Source: Paenibacillus validus NBRC 15382
GTDB taxonomy: Bacteria > Bacillota > Bacilli > Paenibacillales > NBRC-103111
DNA: 64,000 nt
Direction of reading: 5' to 3'
NCBI RefSeq assembly: GCF_004000985.1
Contig: NZ_BIMH01000011.1
Span: forward strand, 1 to 64,000
The translations under genes were made by a program, and so were the position numbers. The notes beneath the pieces are model-generated. The model was given only the letters and a program-made list of their open reading frames with translations, made no database searches and had not been told where the DNA came from. Each line of letters starts with the position of its first letter. The stretch's first letter is position 1. This document shows, in pieces, positions 38,424 through 45,086 of this stretch.

Positions 38424-38465
38424 AAAGTCCGCCGCCCGATAAACCGGGTTTGGCGGACTTTTTTT
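38424..38465 (+). terminator. Terminator of leuCD
   Basis: AAAGTCCGCC at 38424-38433 pairs with GGCGGACTTT at 38452-38461, followed by a T run to 38465; an inner CCCG/CGGG pairing extends the stem. Confidence 0.9.
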
Positions 38466-38486
38466 GCGAAAAGTGTGACAAATGAT

Positions 38487-38516
38487 TTATGAAAATTTCT
38501 TCCGCTTGTGTATAAT
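38487..38516 (+). promoter_or_regulatory. Promoter of the dehydrogenase-ackA unit
   Basis: TATAAT at 38511-38516 is a consensus -10; TTATGA at 38487-38492 is a weak -35 with an 18-base spacer. It lies between the leuD terminator and the gene at 38550. Confidence 0.55.
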
Positions 38517-38549
38517 ATCACTGGATCGATATGGAGGGGGGACGCCATC

Positions 38550-39422
38550 ATGGTATTTAACAAAATAGGAGTCGTCGGAGCGGGCACAATGGGCCAAGGC
38601 ATCGCGGAAATGTTAGCCTCCCGCGGGCTTGAGGTGCTGCTGATCGAACGAACGCCGGAGCGTCTGGACCAGGCTTGGGAACAAATGGAGATTAGCCTAG
38701 ACAAGCAGATCGAGAAATGGGCGATTACGATCCCGGAGAAAAAATTGATTTTATCGCGTATTCATAAGATGACGGACTGGAGCCGGTTGTCCGAGTGCGA
38801 CATGGTGATCGAATCGATCAGCGAAGATCTGGATTTGAAAAAACAAGTGTTCGCGCGGCTTGACGACCTGTGCCCGCCCCCGATCATTCTCGCAAGCAAT
38901 ACGTCGACGCTCAGCTTAACCGAGATAGCGGCCGCAACGAAGGTGCCGGAGCGGGTGATCGGGCTGCATTTTTTGTACCCGGTATCGAAAATTCATCTCG
39001 TGGAAATTATTCGGGCGGTTAAAACGAGCGAGGATACGTTCGAACAAACGCGCCGTTTCGTGGAACAAACGATTCAAAAACGCGGCATTCAAGTGTACGA
39101 ATCACCGGGCTTCGTGACGACGCGGTTGATCTGCATCCTGATTAACGAAGCGATGCATGCGCTTTCCGAACGGGTGGCGACGGCCGACGATATCGATAGC
39201 GCGATGCGGATCGGGTACGATTTTCGTTACGGACCGCTGGAGATGGCTGACCGGTTCGGACTCGATTCGGTGCTGGCGGCGATGGAGCGAATGTTCCGCG
39301 AGTTCGGCGAGCTGAAGTACCGGCCTTCGTTCCTGCTCAAACAAATGGTTCGGGCGGGGCATCTCGGGACGAAAACGGGACAAGGCTTTTTTACCTACGA
39401 TAAGGACGGTGACCGACTATGA
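38550..39422 (+). CDS. 3-hydroxyacyl-CoA (3-hydroxybutyryl-CoA) dehydrogenase
   Basis: This enzyme interconverts 3-hydroxyacyl-CoA and 3-ketoacyl-CoA with NAD(P). The 290-residue product starts at ATG 38550 behind GGAGGGGGG. It has the Rossmann motif IGVVGAGTMGQGIAEML, SNTSTLSLTEIA, GLHFLYPVSKIHLVEII (family: HFFNP) and the C-terminal helical domain (GYDFRYGPLEMADRFGLD). The length fits the single-function Hbd/MmgB type. It overlaps the acetate kinase gene by four bases, an uncommon pairing, which suggests production or use of short-chain acyl-CoA. The true chain length is unknown. Confidence 0.92.
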   Translation: MVFNKIGVVGAGTMGQGIAEMLASRGLEVLLIERTPERLDQAWEQMEISLDKQIEKWAITIPEKKLILSRIHKMTDWSRLSECDMVIESISEDLDLKKQVFARLDDLCPPPIILASNTSTLSLTEIAAATKVPERVIGLHFLYPVSKIHLVEIIRAVKTSEDTFEQTRRFVEQTIQKRGIQVYESPGFVTTRLICILINEAMHALSERVATADDIDSAMRIGYDFRYGPLEMADRFGLDSVLAAMERMFREFGELKYRPSFLLKQMVRAGHLGTKTGQGFFTYDKDGDRL

Positions 39423-40633
39423 TTATTCTCGTCATCAACGCCGGGAGCTCGTCATTGAAATTTCAACTGTATCAAATGACGGATGAATCGGTGCTGGCCA
39501 AAGGCAAGGTGGAGCGGATCGGCATGGAATCGGCGATTCTCACTTACGAACCGGAAGGGAAGCAGGACATTCGCGAAGTGCGGGAAATTTTGGAGCATAC
39601 GACGGCGATTCGCCGGGTGCTCGATATGCTGGTCCATCCGGAATTCGGCGTGCTGCAATCCGCAGCGCAAATCGAAGCCGTCGGGCACCGGGTCGTGCAT
39701 GGCGGCGAGTCGTTCTCCAGCTCGGTGAGGGTGAACGAAGAGGTGAAGCGCGAGATCAAGCGGCTGTTCGACCTTGCGCCGCTGCACAACCCGGCACATA
39801 TGCTGGGCATTCAAGCGGTCGAGGCGAACATGCCGAATACGCCGCAGGCGGTCGTATTTGATACGGCGTTCCACCAGACGATGCCCGAGACGTCCTATTT
39901 ATACCCCATTCCGATGGTGCTCTACAAAAAGCACAAAATTCGCCGTTACGGGTTTCACGGCATGTCGCACGCTTATGTCAGCGAGCGGGCGGCTTCGTTT
40001 CTCGGCAGGCCGCTTTCGGAGCTGAAGCTGGTGACGTGCCATATCGGCAACGGCGCCAGCTGCGCAGCGGTGCTGCACGGCCAGTCGCTCGACACGAGCA
40101 TGGGCTTAACGCCGCTGGAAGGGCTGATGATGGGGACGCGCAGCGGGGACATCGATCCGGCGATCGTTCCGTTCACGATGGGCAAGGAAGACCTGACACT
40201 GTCGGAGGTCAACTCCATGCTGAACAAGCACAGCGGGCTGATGGCGATCTCCGGCATCAGCAGCGACATGCGGGAGATTACGCAGGCGATGGAGGCGGGC
40301 GACCGGAACGCGACGCTCGCGTTCAAGATGTATGAATACCGGCTGCGCAAATACATCGGCGCTTACGCCGCCGCCATGAACGGCATCGATGCTATCGTGT
40401 TTACCGCCGGCGTAGGGGAAAACTCGGCCGTGCTGCGCGACGCCGTCTGCCGTAACCTGACGTTCCTCGGCCTAGAGCTCGACGAAGCGGCCAATATGCG
40501 CCGCGACGGCGGGGAACGGGTCATCACCAAGCCCGGTTCGCGCGTTCAGGCGCTCGTCATTCCGACGAATGAGGAGCTGGTCATCGCGCGGGATACGCAC
40601 CGTTTGATTTTCAAATCCAATCATGTAGAATAA
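39419..40633 (+). CDS. ackA: Acetate kinase
   Basis: AckA interconverts acetate plus ATP and acetyl phosphate plus ADP. The 404-residue protein has VINAGSSSLKFQLYQ, GHRVVHGGE, FDTAFHQTMPE, HIGNGASCAAV, MGTRSGDIDPAI and FTAGVGENS, all ASKHA-family acetate kinase signatures. Butyrate kinases are shorter and differ at these motifs, but propionate or butyrate use cannot be excluded. The start overlaps the dehydrogenase stop (ATGA). No phosphotransacetylase gene is nearby. A hairpin (GCGCCGGT/ACCGGCGT, about 40645-40671) lies between it and asnS. Confidence 0.95.
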   Translation: MIILVINAGSSSLKFQLYQMTDESVLAKGKVERIGMESAILTYEPEGKQDIREVREILEHTTAIRRVLDMLVHPEFGVLQSAAQIEAVGHRVVHGGESFSSSVRVNEEVKREIKRLFDLAPLHNPAHMLGIQAVEANMPNTPQAVVFDTAFHQTMPETSYLYPIPMVLYKKHKIRRYGFHGMSHAYVSERAASFLGRPLSELKLVTCHIGNGASCAAVLHGQSLDTSMGLTPLEGLMMGTRSGDIDPAIVPFTMGKEDLTLSEVNSMLNKHSGLMAISGISSDMREITQAMEAGDRNATLAFKMYEYRLRKYIGAYAAAMNGIDAIVFTAGVGENSAVLRDAVCRNLTFLGLELDEAANMRRDGGERVITKPGSRVQALVIPTNEELVIARDTHRLIFKSNHVE

Positions 40634-40702
40634 GGATAAAGAGCGCCGGTCGAACATCTGTTCACCGGCGTCCCGGATTCGATCAAGCAAGGAGGATGGC
40701 TG

Positions 40703-42001
40703 ATGAATCGCAATTTGGTTACGATTCGCCAAGCGGGCGGGCACGTGGAACAAACGGTTACCATCGGTTGTTGGTTACATAATATCCGCTCGAGCGGAAA
40801 AATAAGGTTTTTGCAGCTGCGGGACGGTTCCGGATTTATGCAGGGCGTCGTTGTGAAAAGCGAAGTTTCCGAGCAAGTGTGGGAGGACGCAGGCAAGCTG
40901 ACGCAGGAAAGCTCCTTATACGTTACGGGCGTCGTACGTGAGGATTCGCGAAGCAAGGGCGGCTTCGAGCTCACGGTCACAGGCATCGAGATCATTCAGC
41001 TCGCGACCGATTATCCGATTACACCGAAGGAGCACGGCGTCGATTATTTGATGGATCACCGTCACTTGTGGATTCGTACGCCGCGGCAGCGGGCAATTTT
41101 GGTCATTCGTTCGCAAATCATCCGGGCGATTCAGCAGTTTTTTGACGAACGCGGATTTCATTTGGTAGATCCGCCAATCTTGACGCCTTCTTCCTGCGAA
41201 GGGACGACCAATCTGTTCCATACGAAATATTTTGACGAGGACGCTTACTTGACGCAAAGCGGACAGCTTTACATGGAAGCGGCGGCGATGGCGCTCGGCC
41301 GGGTGTATTCGTTCGGGCCGACGTTCCGCGCCGAGAAGTCGAAGACGCGCCGTCACTTGATCGAGTTTTGGATGATTGAGCCGGAGATGGCTTTCGTCAC
41401 GCATGAAGAGAATCTGGAAGTACAGGAGCAGTTCGTTTCGTATGTCGTGCAGTCGGTGCTGGCGAACTGCCGCAAGGAGCTTGAGGTGCTGGAACGGGAT
41501 GTGACGAAGCTGGAGCGCATTCAAGCCCCGTTTCCGCGCATTACGTACGACGAAGCGGTCAAGTTTCTGCAGGACAACGGGCACGAGTTTGAGTGGGGCG
41601 AAGATTTCGGCGCTCCTCACGAGACGGCGATCGCGGAAAGCTATGACAAGCCGGTGTTCATCACGCATTACCCGACGGAAATCAAAGCGTTCTATATGAA
41701 GCCGGATCCGTCTCGTCCGGAAGTCGTGCTGTGTGCGGATATGATTGCGCCCGAAGGGTACGGCGAAATTATCGGGGGCAGCCAGCGCATCGACGATCCG
41801 GAGCTGATGGAGGAACGCTTCAAGGAGCACGAGCTATCGAAGGAAGCGTACCAGTGGTATCTGGATCTGCGCAAATACGGCTCCGTGCCGCATTCGGGCT
41901 TCGGTCTGGGGCTGGAGCGGACGGTCGCCTGGATTTGCGGCCTTGACCACGTCCGGGAGACGATTCCGTTCCCGCGTTTGCTCTATCGTTTGTATCCGTA
42001 A
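40703..42001 (+). CDS. asnS: Asparaginyl-tRNA synthetase
   Basis: AsnS charges tRNA-Asn. The 432-residue class IIb synthetase has an N-terminal OB-fold anticodon domain (about residues 15-105) and the catalytic core with motif 2 ([21 protein letters not shown]) and motif 3 ([15 protein letters not shown]). The Asn rather than Asp identity is supported by the insert pattern and the linkage to dnaD, as in B. subtilis (asnS-dnaD). AAGGAGG precedes ATG 40703. Confidence 0.96.
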   Translation: MNRNLVTIRQAGGHVEQTVTIGCWLHNIRSSGKIRFLQLRDGSGFMQGVVVKSEVSEQVWEDAGKLTQESSLYVTGVVREDSRSKGGFELTVTGIEIIQLATDYPITPKEHGVDYLMDHRHLWIRTPRQRAILVIRSQIIRAIQQFFDERGFHLVDPPILTPSSCEGTTNLFHTKYFDEDAYLTQSGQLYMEAAAMALGRVYSFGPTFRAEKSKTRRHLIEFWMIEPEMAFVTHEENLEVQEQFVSYVVQSVLANCRKELEVLERDVTKLERIQAPFPRITYDEAVKFLQDNGHEFEWGEDFGAPHETAIAESYDKPVFITHYPTEIKAFYMKPDPSRPEVVLCADMIAPEGYGEIIGGSQRIDDPELMEERFKEHELSKEAYQWYLDLRKYGSVPHSGFGLGLERTVAWICGLDHVRETIPFPRLLYRLYP

Positions 42002-42058
42002 GGCCGGCCGGCGGTTCAGTTGCTCGGGTAAGGATACGTTACGGAAAGAGGGGTTGGC

Positions 42059-42736
42059 ATGAGGGGGAACGGGCAAGAAGCGGGGGACTTTGCTGCCTTG
42101 CTGCTGGAAGGACTGCAAAGCGGCAGCGTCGAGGTGCCGTACTGGCTGCTGCAATATTATCCCCAGCTGCGTTTAGGGGAACATGAAGTGATGCTGCTGA
42201 TTCATCTCATGGCGTTCAAGCAGAAGGAAGGCAAGGACTTTCCGACGCCTGAGGAGCTGTGCGCGCGGATGTCGATTGCACAAGACAAAGTGATCACAGT
42301 GCTGCAGAAGCTGATGCGGGAAGGATTCCTGCTGATCGATGAAACGAAGGATCCGGTGACGGGGGTACACAGCGAAGCCTACAACTGGTCGCCGCTGCTC
42401 AACAGGCTCGCGGCGATTCGCGCGGACGAATGGGAGGCTGCGCGCAGAGCGCAGATCGTTTCGGAGAGCGCGCGCGGGGAGCGGAAAGATATTTTTTCGA
42501 TTTTCGAGAAGGAGTTCGGCCGGCCGTTGACCCCGATGGAGTTCGAATCGATCACAGGCTGGTTAGACAAGGACGGCCATCCGGAGGCATTGATCTTGGC
42601 CGGCTTGAAGGAAGCGGTGTTCGCCGGGAAAGTGCATTTCCGCTACATTGACCGCATTCTGCTCGAATGGCAGCGTAACCGGATTACATCGGTGGAACAG
42701 GCGAAGGAACATTCGCAGAAGTTCCGATCCCGGTAA
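42059..42736 (+). CDS. dnaD: DNA replication initiation protein DnaD
   Basis: DnaD helps load the replicative helicase at origins and restarting forks in low-GC Gram-positives. The 225-residue protein has the winged-helix N-terminal domain (about residues 20-110; EVMLLIHLMAFKQKEG, PTPEELCARMSI) and the DnaB/DnaD C-terminal domain (about 135-215) ending with the family motif YIDRILLEWQRN. AGAGGGG precedes ATG 42059. In B. subtilis the next gene is nth (endonuclease III); here a terminator follows and nth is absent. Confidence 0.94.
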   Translation: MRGNGQEAGDFAALLLEGLQSGSVEVPYWLLQYYPQLRLGEHEVMLLIHLMAFKQKEGKDFPTPEELCARMSIAQDKVITVLQKLMREGFLLIDETKDPVTGVHSEAYNWSPLLNRLAAIRADEWEAARRAQIVSESARGERKDIFSIFEKEFGRPLTPMEFESITGWLDKDGHPEALILAGLKEAVFAGKVHFRYIDRILLEWQRNRITSVEQAKEHSQKFRSR

Positions 42737-42805
42737 GCTTTATGCAAGAAGTGCACTATCGTACAGATTCCGGTCGAGTTCAACGTGGAATTTGCGAAAT
42801 ATCGA

Positions 42806-42836
42806 GACATTCGTCCCCGGGGCGAATGTCTTTTTT
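42806..42836 (+). terminator. Terminator of asnS-dnaD
   Basis: GACATTCG at 42806-42813 pairs with CGAATGTC at 42823-42830 with a CCCC/GGGG extension, followed by six T. Confidence 0.92.
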
Positions 42837-43180
42837 CGCTTCTCGCCAAAAACACCATGGAGCCCGCCCCGAAGTACCCCTAACCTCCTTCAAGCCGTTT
42901 TGCGCCCTAACCCTTCCCCGGCTTCTTAACGATTTCTTCATATTATCTTCATATCATTTATAATTTTGTCCGGCATCATGAATGAGATATTGCCGTTTTG
43001 CGGCGCTCGCAACCCGTGGAACCCGTGCCGCAGAAACCGGAAACATGGATTGTTAATTTGGTAAATATTTTTATTTTGTTGCTGCGTGATGTGTAACCTT
43101 TTTTCCAGTTCTGTCGTCTATTTCATGTGTTCCATCAATTCTGACCGGTGGTTGAAGTTGTAAAAAAAAGGAGGGTCAAC
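42837..43180 (+). other. 344-base intergenic region upstream of export module A
   Basis: There is no supported gene here. It contains the periodic repeat/promoter at 42926-42964 and a second possible promoter, TTGTTA (43050-43055) and TATTTT (43072-43077) with 16 bases between. A 28-codon reading frame from ATG 42978 has no ribosome binding site, so I do not call it. If the upstream promoter is used, the leader before the ATPase gene is about 210 bases. Confidence 0.5.
42926..42964 (+). promoter_or_regulatory. 11-base-periodic TTMAYA repeats overlapping a promoter (PhoP/OmpR-like site)
   Basis: TTAACG (42926), TTCATA (42937) and TTCATA (42948) start exactly 11 bases apart, with TTATAA (42958) a near-continuation. 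A consensus -10, TATAAT, lies at 42959-42964. Direct hexamer repeats once per helical turn are typical of OmpR-family response regulators, and TT(A/T/C)A(C/T)A every 11 bases is the known B. subtilis PhoP box. Placement at about -45 to -18 relative to the predicted start fits an activator site. The regulator itself is not in the window. Confidence 0.55.
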
Positions 43181-44026
43181 ATGTTTCCAGGCTTGCGCAG
43201 AAACAAAAAACAAGCGCAGAAGCCAAGTCCCGGCGTGCCGGAGGAACCGCAATTCGGCGTCTCCTCCGAAGGCGAGCAAGTTCCCGAAGCGGCGTCCGCA
43301 GCCGAACTGGCTGCGCTAGAGCAATCGCTGCCTGCGGCGATCGATACAAGCAAGCCCTTGCTGACGGTGACCGGCGTCGAAAGGTCGTTTCCGGTTGGCG
43401 GTCAGCAGCTTCATGTCCTGAAAGGGATTGATATGTCGTTGTATCCGCTGCAGCTTGTAATGCTGAAAGGCCGGTCCGGTTCCGGCAAAACGACGCTGCT
43501 GAATTTGATCGGCGGCTTGGATCAGCCGAACCGTGGCGAGATCCGGTTCAAGGAACATCTGTTTCACCAATGCGGTGACGATGAGCGCACCTACATACGA
43601 AGAAAAGAAATCGGTTTTATATTCCAATCCTTTGCTCTAATGCCGCTCTTGTCCGCTTGGGAAAATGTGGAACTTTCCTTGCGCATGGCCGGGGTTCCCC
43701 GGGCTCAGTGGAAACCTCGCGTGACGCATTGCCTGGAGCTGGTCGGGCTTGTCAGACGGATGCACCACCGTCCCTTCGAGCTGTCCGGGGGCGAGCAGCA
43801 GCGGGTGGCGATCGCCAAGGCGATTGCGCATAAGCCGAGCTTGCTGCTGGCCGACGAACCGACCGCCGAGCTGGATTCCCAGATGGGTGCTCAAGTCATG
43901 AACGTGTTCCGGGATATTATCCGTACCGAACGCATGACGATCTGCATGACCACGCACGATCCGACAATAATGGAGGTAGCCGACCGTGTTTTCGAAATGG
44001 TGGATGGGAAATTTATTAATGCTTAA
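43181..44026 (+). CDS. ABC transporter ATP-binding protein, LolD/MacB type (module A)
   Basis: This is an ATPase of the LolD/MacB/FtsE type that powers mechanical or efflux ABC systems. The 281-residue protein (ATG 43181 after AAAGGAGGGTCAAC) has the Walker A motif [13 protein letters not shown]-loop [13 protein letters not shown], signature [14 protein letters not shown], Walker [13 protein letters not shown] and H-loop TTHD. An N-terminal extension of about 58 residues, rich in Pro, Glu, Gln and Ala, precedes the domain and is not normal for the family. It is the first gene of a six-gene run; its stop codon overlaps the adaptor gene. It probably pairs with the second ATPase at 48006. Confidence 0.92.
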   Translation: MFPGLRRNKKQAQKPSPGVPEEPQFGVSSEGEQVPEAASAAELAALEQSLPAAIDTSKPLLTVTGVERSFPVGGQQLHVLKGIDMSLYPLQLVMLKGRSGSGKTTLLNLIGGLDQPNRGEIRFKEHLFHQCGDDERTYIRRKEIGFIFQSFALMPLLSAWENVELSLRMAGVPRAQWKPRVTHCLELVGLVRRMHHRPFELSGGEQQRVAIAKAIAHKPSLLLADEPTAELDSQMGAQVMNVFRDIIRTERMTICMTTHDPTIMEVADRVFEMVDGKFINA

Positions 44027-45086
44027 AAAGGCGGCCAAGCCGGCGGCCATCGCCTGCCTCGCCGTATCGCTAGCCGTTACGGCGGGCTGCTCGGTGCTTC
44101 CGAAAGAGGAGGAAGAAGAAACGCTGCCTGCCATCCAGCCGCCGAAGCTGTCGAAGAAGCCGGAGTACGTCGTCAAGACCGATACGCTTGAAACGAAGGT
44201 TCGCGGCTCCGGGAAGCTGATGGCGACGGTGGAGGAGGACTTATATTTTACTGATGAAACGAGCCGCCGCATTAAAAATCTGTATGTCAAAACCGGTGAC
44301 ACGGTAGAAAAAGGTCAAATCATCGCCGAGCTCGACGTCACCGAGCAGGAGAGCCAGCTCAAGAAGACAAGGCTGCAGACGCGCAGGGATGAGCTGGCCA
44401 TGATCGAGACGCTGCGCAATGCCGACGGCAAGAGCGCCGAAGAGGTCGAGCAGGCGAAGATCGATTTCGAGCTGAAGCGCGAGGAATTGAATAAGCTGGA
44501 GAGCACGATTGCCAATGCGAAGCTGACGGCCCCATTCTCCGGTACGATTGTGTCGGTGTATGTGAAGAAGGGCGATACGGCGAAGGCGTATGATGCGATC
44601 GTCACCATCGCCGATCTGTCACAGCTCACCGTTGCCGCAACGCTCAGCCAGGACGACCTGAAGAAGGTCGCCGTCGGGATGGAGGTTGTGGTCGACGTCA
44701 ACGCGGCCGGACAGTATAAAGGGACGGTGCAGCAGCTGCCGAATCCGAAAGATCCGAACAGCGGGGGTGGCGGCAGCGGATTCCCCGGCGAAGGGCAGAA
44801 ACAGCCTGACTCTATCGAAAATTACATGATTGTCAAGCTCGATCCGTTTCCGGAGGGGCTGAACCGGGGCACGATGTTAGGCGTCTCGGTCATTACGCAG
44901 CGCAAAGAGAATGCGGTGATCATTCCGCTGGCGGCGCTTCGTTCGTATTCGGGACGCAACTATGTGCAGGTCGTAGACGATAAAGGCAACAAGCGAGAGG
45001 TGGACGTGGAGCTCGGCCAGCAAACCTCCACCGATGTGGAAATTGTGAAAGGTTTGACGCCGGGACAGAAAGTAGTGGGTCGCTGA
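44019..45086 (+). CDS. Lipoprotein membrane-fusion adaptor, MacA/HlyD type (module A)
   Basis: This is an extracytoplasmic adaptor lipoprotein of the RND/MacA type. I start at ATG 44019, inside the end of the ATPase gene, giving 355 residues with a signal peptide and lipobox VTAGC (Cys at about residue 24), so LspA would process it. Then follow the barrel-sandwich halves (VKTGDTVEKGQIIAELDV and FSGTIVSVYVKKGDTA) flanking a coiled-coil hairpin (about residues 105-170) and a beta-barrel. A glycine-rich loop (GGGGSGFPGEGQ) interrupts the barrel. The C-terminal membrane-proximal domain ends LTPGQKVVG. It overlaps the permease gene by one base. Confidence 0.9.
   Translation: MLKKAAKPAAIACLAVSLAVTAGCSVLPKEEEEETLPAIQPPKLSKKPEYVVKTDTLETKVRGSGKLMATVEEDLYFTDETSRRIKNLYVKTGDTVEKGQIIAELDVTEQESQLKKTRLQTRRDELAMIETLRNADGKSAEEVEQAKIDFELKREELNKLESTIANAKLTAPFSGTIVSVYVKKGDTAKAYDAIVTIADLSQLTVAATLSQDDLKKVAVGMEVVVDVNAAGQYKGTVQQLPNPKDPNSGGGGSGFPGEGQKQPDSIENYMIVKLDPFPEGLNRGTMLGVSVITQRKENAVIIPLAALRSYSGRNYVQVVDDKGNKREVDVELGQQTSTDVEIVKGLTPGQKVVGR

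Noticed and set aside
42978-43064. 28-codon frame from ATG 42978 in the leader of module A
   Set aside because: No ribosome binding site and no recognisable product.
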